From NCBI GenBank assembly GCA_003488965.1, contig DNJW01000348.1, forward strand, positions 1-9,196: a DNA stretch of 9,196 nucleotides, read 5' to 3'. Within the stretch, counting starts at the first letter, position 1; the number at the start of each line of letters is the position of its first letter. Below the pieces are notes generated by a model that was given only the letters and a program-made list of their open reading frames with translations, did no database searches and was not told the origin of the DNA. Shown piece after piece: positions 1 through 6,897 of the stretch. The position numbers and the translations under genes were made by a program. The DNA comes from Lachnospiraceae bacterium (GTDB lineage: Bacteria > Bacillota > Clostridia > Lachnospirales > Lachnospiraceae).

Positions 1-81
1 GTACAAATTATTTCGCGACAGTTCCTTATTTAAAAAATATAATTATATAATGGCACAGTTCCCCAAAAACACCATAAACTC

Positions 82-180
82 GGACTTAATGAAAAAGGGC
101 AAAAAAAAAGGGTCTCTGCCCATCCCGCCGTAGCTGGGATTACAAAAACCCATATTTTATATGCACACCATATTAAGTCC
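82..180. repeat. Nested inverted-repeat element, about 99 bp
   Basis: The perfect 9-base inverted repeat GGACTTAAT (82-90) / ATTAAGTCC (172-180) encloses further complementary arms: GGGCA 97-101 with TGCCC 117-121, GGGT 110-113 with ACCC 148-151, and ATCCC 122-126 with GGGAT 136-140. No reading frame runs through it. It lies just past the stop of the metalloprotease gene. It could be a small MITE-like insertion, the end of a larger element, or a structured RNA; no known family is recognised. The bases 1-81 to its left are AT-rich and hold no feature I can support. Confidence 0.45.
97..151 (-). terminator. Probable terminator region after the metalloprotease gene
   Basis: Read on the minus strand, the transcript leaving the stop at 200 meets GGGT (151-148), a 5-bp ATCCC/GGGAT hairpin (140-136 with 126-122), then ACCC (113-110) followed directly by nine T (109-101). 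A second pairing, GGGCA (121-117) with TGCCC (101-97), is followed by five T. The two pairings share or exclude bases, so only one forms at a time. Both stems are short, so termination strength is uncertain. Confidence 0.45.
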
Positions 181-199
181 AACTTTATTCTATTTTTGT

Positions 200-2152
200 T
201 TATGATTCCGGTTGATTTTGTGACATGAATTTCTTTACCTCGCTGTTCCGCTTCGGCAGCAGTTCCGTCCCTATGTTCGCCATTTGTATTTTCTCAATCC
301 ACTGCCACCATGTATCGTCCATGTGGTCGCATACCAATATTCGGACAAATATCCTCGCCGGGGAGGTTCCATCCAGTTTATAACCAGCCTTTTCCATAAA
401 ATCTACCGCAAAATCACTCTCAAGATATAAGCCCTTGCAAAGCGCCAGTGCGGTACCCGGCTCGATTCTGGGCTCTGTGTTATTTCTGTATCCGCTTATA
501 CTGACAGTACTTACTCCAGTTCTCCCGCTCAATTCATCCGCACTTATGCTGCATCGTTTCATATGATAATTAAGCGTACCCGCAAAGCCTGACGGCACTT
601 CATTGGTCATTCTGGCCGCCATCTTCTCAGCCTGACGGATTATCTTGTCAATCTCAGCCTGCATATCCTTTTTCTTTTGATTAATTTTATGTTCCGGGTC
701 ATATTTCGCCCTGATAAAAGAGCTGGAATCTATTTCCTTACAAAGGAAGCACCTTCTATAAAATGTATCAGAATATTTCTCACTTGCGCTATACTCCCGC
801 TCAAATACATAACAGCATTCATCCACATGATCAAGGGCGTAGTCCGTGAGCATATTTTTGCCGTCCGGATCCTTCTGCACGTATTTAGGAGAATTGATGC
901 ATACCATGCAGTTCGCATATACAATGACTCCCTTAACATACAGATCCCGCAGGGTCATATTCATCACAAGATTGATCACAAAATTTTCTTCGTCAATGAG
1001 GAATGTATCATTTCCTTTCAAGGAGCCGGATTTAAAAAAGTATGGCGGCAGATATTTCCCATTATGAAATACACGCACACCTTCAGCCTGCTCGCATCCT
1101 ATTTCAATTATCCGCAGTTTTGCAGCAATATAAGATACACCAAAAAAAAGTGCCAATTCATCAATTGACTCTTCCAACAGAACCGCATTTCTTTTCTGCG
1201 GCTCTGCATTATGGCGTCTCTGTAAAATTTCACGCATTTTCCTTATTGTCATTTCACGCGGCATAAGTATTCTCGGAGCAAGCTGACTCGCCTGCCATTC
1301 CATCCATTTAACAGCAGACTCATCTTCTTTCATGCCTTCATATTTTTCAACGATTTCACAGGTAATATGGTTGACCTCACCCTGTAACAATTTCTGCAGT
1401 TCAAACGGCCGGCGGTGCCGATCCCAATGCACACACTCATGGATCATCGTATTGTTTGCCGTACCAATGTTATACATAAAATGAACATCCGGGTTTATAA
1501 GCATCGTTCCCGGAACGGTCATAATCTCTTCTGTCTCAAATTGCCGGATATCCTTGAACACCTTAACCTTTTCTACACCAAAATATGTCTTCCCGAATAC
1601 ATTTGATTCCATCGGGGCATAGTACATCGTCATATGCAGGGATGCAAGCACCTCATTTATCGGAATCGCCATCGGCTGAAAGAGTGCCTTGCGGCAGTGT
1701 TTCTTTAAAAATTCTTCTGCGTGTCTCTCGACATCCTCTTCATACATATATGGAACAAGGTTCTGGCTCAGACTTTTATCACGGTCAAATTCATTTTTAT
1801 TGTAGGTCGTAACTTCCGTAATTTTCACATTGTGCAGGCCATTTTCAAGCAGTGCAGATAAAAAGACATTATAACACCCACTTTCATCAAAGGTGTCATA
1901 TCCACCTCTGTATCTTCCCTTGACCTCAATTTCTGCATCAACCGTGATCCTGATTTCTAAGCTGCTACCCCCTTTATCCTTGAAGGTGACACCAGATACA
2001 TGAAAAGCAGACAATTCTACCCATGACACGCTGATAATTTCTTCATTTTCAAAACTGTCTTTCCTTGATATAATATATCTCTCAAGGCTGTCGAATATTT
2101 CATCGTAGAAGTTATCTTCCATATATTCGCAGAAATTTTTGTACTTTACCAA
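200..2152 (-). CDS. ImmA/IrrE-type metalloprotease with CxxC pairs and C-terminal XRE helix-turn-helix
   Basis: A 650-residue soluble protein if it starts at TTG 2152, which has GGGAGG 8 nt upstream; the longer ATG frame from 2170 (656 aa, used for numbering here) has no usable ribosome site. Residues 244-248 read HECVH, the zinc HExxH of ImmA/IrrE (COG2856) peptidases, and WMEWQASQLAPRILMP at 289-304 matches the family's downstream glutamate motif (E291). CMVC (421-424) and CFLC (474-477) with CC at 452-453 could bind a second metal. Residues about 531-597 resemble an XRE-type HTH (GVSTVSISGYRNN). The usual family order is HTH first, peptidase second; here it is reversed. ImmA-like peptidases cleave phage or element repressors; the target here is unknown. 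It is the last gene after the nuclease and methylase, 63 nt behind the methylase stop, so it may regulate that module. The N-terminal 200 residues are unrecognised. Confidence 0.85.
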   Translation of the reverse strand: MVKYKNFCEYMEDNFYDEIFDSLERYIISRKDSFENEEIISVSWVELSAFHVSGVTFKDKGGSSLEIRITVDAEIEVKGRYRGGYDTFDESGCYNVFLSALLENGLHNVKITEVTTYNKNEFDRDKSLSQNLVPYMYEEDVERHAEEFLKKHCRKALFQPMAIPINEVLASLHMTMYYAPMESNVFGKTYFGVEKVKVFKDIRQFETEEIMTVPGTMLINPDVHFMYNIGTANNTMIHECVHWDRHRRPFELQKLLQGEVNHITCEIVEKYEGMKEDESAVKWMEWQASQLAPRILMPREMTIRKMREILQRRHNAEPQKRNAVLLEESIDELALFFGVSYIAAKLRIIEIGCEQAEGVRVFHNGKYLPPYFFKSGSLKGNDTFLIDEENFVINLVMNMTLRDLYVKGVIVYANCMVCINSPKYVQKDPDGKNMLTDYALDHVDECCYVFEREYSASEKYSDTFYRRCFLCKEIDSSSFIRAKYDPEHKINQKKKDMQAEIDKIIRQAEKMAARMTNEVPSGFAGTLNYHMKRCSISADELSGRTGVSTVSISGYRNNTEPRIEPGTALALCKGLYLESDFAVDFMEKAGYKLDGTSPARIFVRILVCDHMDDTWWQWIEKIQMANIGTELLPKRNSEVKKFMSQNQPES

Positions 2153-2215
2153 TAGACAATCCTCCCTCATCCCTATGGATCACCAAAATCCCAACAGTTT
2201 TCGCTACTTATTCCT

Positions 2216-3925
2216 TTATAAATCTGTTGCTGTTCTTCCTCCACGCACTAATCTTCTATTCCTTAAGCTTATCCATGCACTTCGATATTTTAATACTTCA
2301 TCCTCCGTAGCCCCAAGTTTTTCAATCAGAATCTTCTTATCCGTAATTTTTAACAGTTCTATTACATCGTCATGATTTCGTATATATCTGTCTATCGTGT
2401 CAAGCAAACTGTCAATTTCGTCATCGGTAATTATGGTTTCGTCAAAAATATTAGGAAGTAATATTCTTCCAACTTCCCCTGGGAGAATTTCTAATACTCC
2501 ACCGCCGTAACTTCTTCCCTCTAATTCTGAAAAAAGTAAAGACAAACTTGTATAATAGGCAACTACCATTCTTTTTTTATTAACTGGTTCCAGAAATCTT
2601 ACCCTGTGCATCGTGTCCGTGCTTACAGCATTTACTTCCTCCGTATTTAGCATGAACTTGGGATATAAATAGTTTCGCCTGAGAAAGAATGCATCTGGAA
2701 CCCATACAGAAGGTACCTTATACCACTCATCCCGTATCTGGCATTTATAAGTAGTGTTCTGTTCGCTTTGTTCTCCAAATTGTATGTAACTCTTCAACCC
2801 TTTTGAAAACTTATTTTTGTCAAATAATGTTAAATCCAGCAGGTATGTTCTGGCACCGGCTTCAATATTAGCATTCCAATCATCCTCAGTAAACTGGATG
2901 CCTTTTATATTTACACTTCTGGCAATTAAAGGCTTGCAATATTCTCTTAAATTATATTTTTCTACGGTATCCCTATCTACGCAAAAGTAGTCATTATTAC
3001 CAGTTGTAATTCCGACCTCGCACTTTGCCACCTTTGAAAACCGTATGTATCTTTTATCGCGCTCTGCTGCCTGCACCTGCTCAAGTTCCGAATCACTTAA
3101 AAAATATTTTGTCCATTTACTTGAGGCTAAATCCGCTTCGAAAAATTCATAATTCCCAAGGTCATCATCTTCCATATGCTCAAGATCATCAAACTGAACA
3201 ATTCTTATTTTATGGTTCTCATCTCCAGCAATTTTTTCTCCTAAGAGAAGAACCACCTCCTGCTCAATTCCATCAAATACAAGGCTCCTAAAAGTCACAA
3301 CTGTAATTCTGTTCAAATGTCTCACCAGAAACTTTCTTAAATCCTCTGAATATTTTACCTGCAAAAGTTCTGCCGGAATTACAAACCCCATCCTGCTTGT
3401 TTCTTCCATACAGCTAACACATGCTACAGTAAAAGACACCCAGGCATTAATCAGTTTATTTGATATCATTCCATTTTGTGTCAATATTGCACTTTGCTCA
3501 TTTCTCTGTTCTTCATTCAAATATTGGTATCGAATATATGGAGGATTACCTAAAATTGCTTGGTATCGATCTTGGCATAATCCACTTGTATATGCTTTAT
3601 AAAAATCATCGTTGATGATGACTTTTCCACTTTCCCCTATATTTCTTTTCCATCCTTTCTTCCATTCAAGCTGCTCATATCTCCCAGCCGCCACTTTTGA
3701 AACATCCTCATTAATTTCAATTGAAATCATATTGGCATTTTCCCATACATCGGTATGCTTATGGATACTTTTAATGAAAACTCCATCGCCTACACTGGGT
3801 TCAAGAATATTCCCTATACCACCTTCCTGATCCATGACCCAATTTGTCACATAATCAGCAATAGGCTCAGGCGTGAAATATCTGCCATGTAATTTTTCTT
3901 CCGAAGCATCTTCCTTTAATTTCAA
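2216..3925 (-). CDS. Gamma-class N6-adenine DNA methyltransferase (restriction-modification)
   Basis: Transfers methyl from S-adenosylmethionine to adenine N6 in a specific DNA site, protecting the host from the neighbouring nuclease. Numbered from TTG 3934: motif X GRYFTPEPIADYV (17-29), motif I LEPSVGDGVF (44-53), acidic motif II SIEINE (71-76), NDDFYK (108-113) and catalytic motif IV NPPYIR (130-135). The order X-I-IV with target recognition at the C-terminus marks the gamma class (M.TaqI/Eco57I-like). Residues about 300-490 (start GITTGNNDYFCVD) resemble a TaqI-like recognition domain. No endonuclease domain is fused. The start chosen is TTG 3925 (569 aa), 10 nt after AAAGGAG; the TTG at 3934 touches that ribosome site. 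No ATG is near. The gene is AT-rich like the nuclease gene 156 nt upstream. Recognition sequence cannot be read from the protein. Confidence 0.9.
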   Translation of the reverse strand: MKLKEDASEEKLHGRYFTPEPIADYVTNWVMDQEGGIGNILEPSVGDGVFIKSIHKHTDVWENANMISIEINEDVSKVAAGRYEQLEWKKGWKRNIGESGKVIINDDFYKAYTSGLCQDRYQAILGNPPYIRYQYLNEEQRNEQSAILTQNGMISNKLINAWVSFTVACVSCMEETSRMGFVIPAELLQVKYSEDLRKFLVRHLNRITVVTFRSLVFDGIEQEVVLLLGEKIAGDENHKIRIVQFDDLEHMEDDDLGNYEFFEADLASSKWTKYFLSDSELEQVQAAERDKRYIRFSKVAKCEVGITTGNNDYFCVDRDTVEKYNLREYCKPLIARSVNIKGIQFTEDDWNANIEAGARTYLLDLTLFDKNKFSKGLKSYIQFGEQSEQNTTYKCQIRDEWYKVPSVWVPDAFFLRRNYLYPKFMLNTEEVNAVSTDTMHRVRFLEPVNKKRMVVAYYTSLSLLFSELEGRSYGGGVLEILPGEVGRILLPNIFDETIITDDEIDSLLDTIDRYIRNHDDVIELLKITDKKILIEKLGATEDEVLKYRSAWISLRNRRLVRGGRTATDL

Positions 3926-3993
3926 AGCCCGCAAACTCCTTTCGCAATATTTTCCTGGGCATTCACAAATACTATCCCGTGAATTTCAGTCAT

Positions 3994-4022
3994 ATATTGG
4001 CATACATATCTGATAATTTCAA
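3994..4022 (-). promoter_or_regulatory. Weak promoter candidate for the methylase gene
   Basis: On the minus strand TTGAAA (4022-4017, 5 of 6 to consensus) is followed after 17 bp by CAATAT (3999-3994, 3 of 6). It would give the methylase a start of transcription independent of the nuclease promoter. The -10 is poor, so this is tentative. Confidence 0.3.
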
Positions 4023-4034
4023 GTTAATAATCAT

Positions 4035-4073
4035 CTGAATCGCTCAATAAGATTTACTTAGTGAGCGATTCAG
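4035..4073 (-). terminator. Hairpin between nuclease and methylase genes
   Basis: A perfect 12-bp inverted repeat, CTGAATCGCTCA (4035-4046) with TGAGCGATTCAG (4062-4073), continues after one mismatch with TAAG (4048-4051) pairing CTTA (4057-4060). It lies 8 nt past the nuclease stop. The minus-strand bases after it (ATGATTATT) are only moderately T-rich, so it could be a weak or partial terminator, an mRNA-stabilising hairpin or a protein-binding site. It would let nuclease and methylase be expressed at different levels. Confidence 0.5.
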
Positions 4074-4081
4074 TTTATACA

Positions 4082-5245
4082 TCAATCATCCTTAATTTCT
4101 ATAACAAATTCGTCCTGTTTGCCATCCACTTTATAAAGGTACATAATCTGCCCAAGAAGATTTCTATTTCTGATAATACTCTTTGCATCACCCCAACTAA
4201 GATGTACATTCGGTTGCTTTTGCCGATATGAAGTGGTATTTGTCCTTGAATCATATTTCATAGTTAACTCGTGAACTCCATTATCAATTCCATCAATTAT
4301 AAAATGAAAATTTGCTTTAGCATATTCGAAATAATTAGGTTTGCCTGCCTTAGGTTTCCAATTCAACCCGGCAAAGACAGTATTCCGAAAATATTGCTGC
4401 TGATCAATATCATAAGCACCTTTTTTTAAGAGCATAGAACCAGTAGGGTTAGTTCCTCTGCCAGAAGGGATTGTTAAATCGCGTTCCTTCAATTCCTTGC
4501 TCTTCCACACTTCCGTAACACCACCAGAAAAAGAACTTCCAATAACAACTGCTTTTTTAGTCTGGGCTGTCGCATTATGCACTCTTGTGACACGGTGTTT
4601 GCCTATACTCAATTTCATTTTTTTAATGCCCTGTTTTCCAATACTGTTTTTACCAACACTGGAAATTCTCGGTACCGTGGTCTCATCAATAATTCTTCCT
4701 TCATCCAATAGGTTTGCAATTACTGCATCTGAATCAACCAAAATCACATTATCTTCTGAATAATCATTCAGCAAATGCTTATAGCCACTAAAAAAAGAAT
4801 CCAAAAAAGCCTTATCATCCTTATCCTTCAAATTAAGTTCAAGAAATACACTGTTTTCAATGTTTCCAAGAAGACCACCTGGTGTAAGATTTGCACTACC
4901 GACCATTGCATCTGCCATAGCATTCTGCGAATCAACTGCCACAAGTGTCTTGGGATGAAATATTTGGATAGAACTACCCGTATCGACAGCATAAACCTTC
5001 ACACCCGCATTGAGCAAACATTTAATCGCCTGTGAAGATGTGATTCCATTTCTGATGCCCACTAAAGCAGTAACCTTGCCCCTATTGCTTTCAAGTTCTG
5101 CTTTAATGTCATCTACACTTCTCTCCTTAGCAAATGCCGAATACATAAAAATTTGATCGTGAGGCTTGTTTAAAATATCAATAATTTGATTTTGATGATT
5201 TTCATCCTGTTCTTTCCCTTGTAGTAAATAAGTTGCCTTAGCCAT
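4082..5245 (-). CDS. PLD-superfamily restriction endonuclease (BfiI/NgoFVII-like)
   Basis: Probably cuts unmethylated DNA at the site modified by the adjacent methylase. Numbered from the upstream TTG 5263, the phospholipase D catalytic signature is HPKT (H103, K105) followed by VGSANLTPGG (121-130) and N134/E136. Only one such motif is present, as in BfiI, where two subunits form one metal-independent active site. Residues about 200-393 form a separate part (RGTNPTGSM near 269-277, LSWGDAK near 355-361) in the position where BfiI/NgoFVII enzymes carry a B3-like DNA-binding domain; that assignment is by family knowledge and position. The start is ATG 5245 (387 aa), 7 nt after AAGGAG; the TTG at 5263 lies upstream of that site. 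It is the first gene of the module and sits behind the operator-rich promoter at 5279-5417. A non-restriction PLD nuclease is the alternative. Confidence 0.85.
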   Translation of the reverse strand: MAKATYLLQGKEQDENHQNQIIDILNKPHDQIFMYSAFAKERSVDDIKAELESNRGKVTALVGIRNGITSSQAIKCLLNAGVKVYAVDTGSSIQIFHPKTLVAVDSQNAMADAMVGSANLTPGGLLGNIENSVFLELNLKDKDDKAFLDSFFSGYKHLLNDYSEDNVILVDSDAVIANLLDEGRIIDETTVPRISSVGKNSIGKQGIKKMKLSIGKHRVTRVHNATAQTKKAVVIGSSFSGGVTEVWKSKELKERDLTIPSGRGTNPTGSMLLKKGAYDIDQQQYFRNTVFAGLNWKPKAGKPNYFEYAKANFHFIIDGIDNGVHELTMKYDSRTNTTSYRQKQPNVHLSWGDAKSIIRNRNLLGQIMYLYKVDGKQDEFVIEIKDD

Positions 5246-5278
5246 ATAATCACTCCTTTTCAAAATCGCATTTTTTCA

Positions 5279-5330
5279 TCTGTAGTTATTCTATCACGGT
5301 TCTGTAGATTTTGCAATACTATTCTACAGA
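5279..5330. promoter_or_regulatory. Three operator-like octamers at exact 22-bp spacing over the nuclease promoter
   Basis: TCTGTAGT (5279-5286), TCTGTAGA (5301-5308) and TCTACAGA (5323-5330) start exactly 22 bp apart, i.e. two helical turns, so a protein would meet all three on one face of the DNA. TCTnnAGA is itself a dyad. One octamer lies just upstream of the -35, one inside the -35/-10 spacer and one over the expected transcription start, the classic layout for repression of the nuclease gene. The binding protein is not known. Confidence 0.65.
5288..5316 (-). promoter_or_regulatory. Promoter P1 of the nuclease gene
   Basis: On the minus strand TTGCAA (5316-5311) is followed after exactly 17 bp by TAGAAT (5293-5288, 5 of 6), preceded by TG one base upstream (extended -10). 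Transcription would start near 5281, giving a leader of about 36 nt with AAGGAG (5258-5253) 7 nt before ATG 5245. The octamers at 5279, 5301 and 5323 surround and interrupt it. Confidence 0.7.
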
Positions 5331-5343
5331 TTTCTTTACATTT

Positions 5344-5370
5344 ATTTTCGCTATATGGCTAATTTTCGCT
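5344..5370. repeat. Short direct repeat between the two operator groups
   Basis: The 9-mer ATTTTCGCT occurs at 5344-5352 and again at 5362-5370, a period of 18 bp. It falls in the 57-bp stretch between the two octamer groups. It may be a second protein-binding site, such as for an activator upstream of P1, or chance in AT-rich DNA. Confidence 0.35.
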
Positions 5371-5387
5371 TTTCACTTGTTATTTTT

Positions 5388-5417
5388 TCTACAGATTTTA
5401 TTTTCTTTTTCTGTAGA
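5388..5417. promoter_or_regulatory. Two further operator-like octamers, 22 bp apart
   Basis: TCTACAGA (5388-5395) and TCTGTAGA (5410-5417) start 22 bp apart; with one flanking base each they form a 9-base inverted repeat. The group is 65 bp from the octamer at 5323, close to three times 22, so it stays near helical phase with the first group. This could support looping or cooperative filling. Confidence 0.6.
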
Positions 5418-5423
5418 ATGCAA
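5395..5423 (-). promoter_or_regulatory. Second promoter-like element P2 upstream of the nuclease gene
   Basis: TTGCAT (5423-5418) is followed after 17 bp by TAAAAT (5400-5395, 5 of 6) on the minus strand. One octamer fills the spacer and another starts in the last base of the -10, mirroring P1. The -35 is weaker (3 of 6). It may be a duplicated regulated promoter or a relic of one. Confidence 0.45.
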
Positions 5424-5427
5424 GCAC

Positions 5428-5682
5428 TTAAGATGACTTTTCTGTGCTGCCCGCGTCAATCTCTTTCAGACGCTCCAGCCACCTCTGTATACTCCCTCTT
5501 TTAAAGAATCCAAGCAGCGCTCCATCACAGAACCTTTCTGCCCTGACCGCTCCCAGCAAGAGTGTCATGACACAGATTCCATCTTGTCAGCAACATCTAC
5601 GGCACCCTTGAAATCACTCCCCCATTTGATTCCATTCCGTTCCAGAACATCACCATATCGGTTCAGACCGTATCCCAGATGG
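5428..5682 (-). pseudogene. Decayed stand-alone DUF6508 copy
   Basis: Bases about 5439-5682 match about 7479-7723 of the intact DUF6508 gene with roughly 30 mismatches and one 1-base gap counted by eye (about 87%). In translation the first part reads YGLNRYGDVLERNGIKWG, then frame is lost at the missing base near 5592 (AAGGATGGA became AAGATGGA); the next frame continues CVMTLLLGAVRAERFCDG to KEIDAGSTEKSS and ends in TAA at 5428-5430. The match covers residues about 62-142 of the neighbour. Because it ends in its own stop directly after the domain, the ancestor was probably a single-domain DUF6508 protein. Upstream of 5682 weak similarity may continue to about 5750 in another frame, implying at least one more frameshift. 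It is not expected to be expressed: the terminator at 5777-5809 precedes it. Confidence 0.85.
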
Positions 5683-5776
5683 ACTTTGTGGCCTTCTCGC
5701 AACTTTATCCACCGAAAACAAAGCCCCTTTCAGAACCAAATTTATCGCTCCTAACATGGTCAAAATCCCTATCGTT

Positions 5777-5809
5777 AAAAATGCACCCAAAGTCATGCTT
5801 GGGTGCATT
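5777..5809 (-). terminator. Rho-independent terminator of the four-gene operon
   Basis: A perfect 11-bp stem, AATGCACCCAA paired with TTGGGTGCATT (5809-5799 with 5790-5780), encloses an 8-nt loop, and the minus strand continues as a run of five T (5781-5777). It starts 43 nt past the stop of the nuclease-like gene, so it closes the right-hand operon and insulates the restriction locus. Confidence 0.85.
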
Positions 5810-5852
5810 GTATCATATTGTGATACGCAAGCCACAAAATATTTCTTGTTGC

Positions 5853-6860
5853 TTATTTATTTCGCGCCTTCGATATTTCCATTGCCTCCGTAATCGTATC
5901 CGATGTAAGGAGCGTGTCAAGCTGCGCCCACACACGGTTCGACATCACAATTTTGTCCCCTGTCCGGATAACCTTTGGCGGTATGATTGCCGGTCCCAGC
6001 TCATATACAAAATGCGTCTCTGAAAGCTCCACGTCCGGTATCTCCGGAACAAACGGGTGCAGATTGTCCGTTACGGTATATTTTTCTATATGGTGGATCG
6101 ACTGCAATTTGCCGTGGTACCTGAAAGCGATGTATGTCAGCGGCTCTTTAGGCCATCCTCCTTTGCCGCCTCCAACCGGGCAGCAGTACTTATGGTACTT
6201 CCTTACAATATCCACATATGCAATGCCCGCTGTTCTCTTTTCTCCTTTTGCAGGTGTGATTTCCACTTCCTTTAATCCAAGCGATACAACATATACCCAA
6301 TTTGTGTCCTTATTCTGTGTAGTCATTATCCTCTTTATGTACCTCTCCAATTCCCCAAGAATATAATTCTGTTTACCCGCAGTCTTCATCCGCAGTTCCC
6401 CTGCAAGGTCACATATCGTCATCCACGGAAGGTGCAGCACCGTAGTCCCCGGTATCGTCGGCAGCCGCTTTTTAGCATAATCCTCCGTGCATTCCGACAT
6501 GGACACGATTGCCTTCACCTTTGCCGGGCTGCTGATAAACCCGGATCTCTCCGAATAAAGCCTTAGCTGCGACTCCCCCGGAAGAACCCATCCCCGCTTT
6601 GCCTCAATGATGATATAGAACTTTTGGTTGTCAGTTATCTCCATGTCTGTGATCCCCTTGTCCTTCTCAAACTCCTGATACCGGATCACGACATCGTCCG
6701 CAGCCGCATTAACGTGGAGCAGCCTCTCAATTACCCTCTCCAGTAGACGCGGGCATTTCACAAAGGCCCATGCTATGCTTTTGGTTATGTCGTTTTCCTT
6801 GTCGCCTATAAGGTCAAAAATCGTCTCGACTCTTTCGTTGTGCGCAAATAATTCTGCCAT
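5853..6860 (-). CDS. PD-(D/E)XK nuclease-superfamily protein
   Basis: Probably a DNA endonuclease acting as effector of the operon. Numbered from GTG 6869: ENDITKSIAWAF (26-37) matches the first helix of many PD-(D/E)XK enzymes with a conserved glutamate, GITDMEI (72-78) supplies D75, and IIIEAKRG (86-93) supplies E89 and K91, the D...ExK core. QLRLYS at 101-106 lies where the family places a conserved Q helix. The C-terminal half (about 190-338) is unrecognised and includes YCCPVGGGKGGWP at 228-240, a Cys/Gly-rich loop that might bind a ligand. The start is ATG 6860 (335 aa), 8 nt after GAGGAG; GTG 6869 overlaps that ribosome site. It is the last gene of the operon, 37 nt after the DUF6508 gene. 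It is not obviously a typical restriction enzyme, since no methylase is in this operon. Confidence 0.8.
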   Translation of the reverse strand: MAELFAHNERVETIFDLIGDKENDITKSIAWAFVKCPRLLERVIERLLHVNAAADDVVIRYQEFEKDKGITDMEITDNQKFYIIIEAKRGWVLPGESQLRLYSERSGFISSPAKVKAIVSMSECTEDYAKKRLPTIPGTTVLHLPWMTICDLAGELRMKTAGKQNYILGELERYIKRIMTTQNKDTNWVYVVSLGLKEVEITPAKGEKRTAGIAYVDIVRKYHKYCCPVGGGKGGWPKEPLTYIAFRYHGKLQSIHHIEKYTVTDNLHPFVPEIPDVELSETHFVYELGPAIIPPKVIRTGDKIVMSNRVWAQLDTLLTSDTITEAMEISKARNK

Positions 6861-6897
6861 TAAACTCACTCCTCAGAAATGAACTTCCATGGACTGG

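Noticed and set aside
97..151. Possible cyclic-di-GMP (GEMM-I) riboswitch, because GCCGTAGCTGGGATTAC recalls its 3' part
   Set aside because: The conserved 5' half and tetraloop/receptor bases are absent, and it lies at the end of a gene rather than before one.
677..1168. 163-residue plus-strand open frame
   Set aside because: It lies antisense within the metalloprotease gene, lacks a ribosome site and has no recognisable domain; the minus-strand frame carries clear motifs.
5246..5263. Upstream TTG start for the PLD nuclease (adds six residues)
   Set aside because: The AAGGAG ribosome site lies inside this extension, 7 nt before ATG 5245, so the ATG is the real start.
5279..5417. CRISPR array or plasmid iterons
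   Set aside because: Repeats are only 8 bp with reversed orientations and 14-bp spacers, and no replication or Cas gene is near. The fit to promoter positions favours operators.
5650..5835. 61-residue minus-strand frame with a hydrophobic stretch, resembling a small membrane protein
   Set aside because: It runs through the terminator stem and out of frame into the DUF6508 relic. Its hydrophobic part weakly matches the frame-shifted upstream end of that relic, so it is debris.
5679..6023. 114-residue plus-strand open frame across the intergenic region
   Set aside because: It crosses the terminator hairpin and the end of the nuclease-like gene in antisense, with no supporting start or domain.
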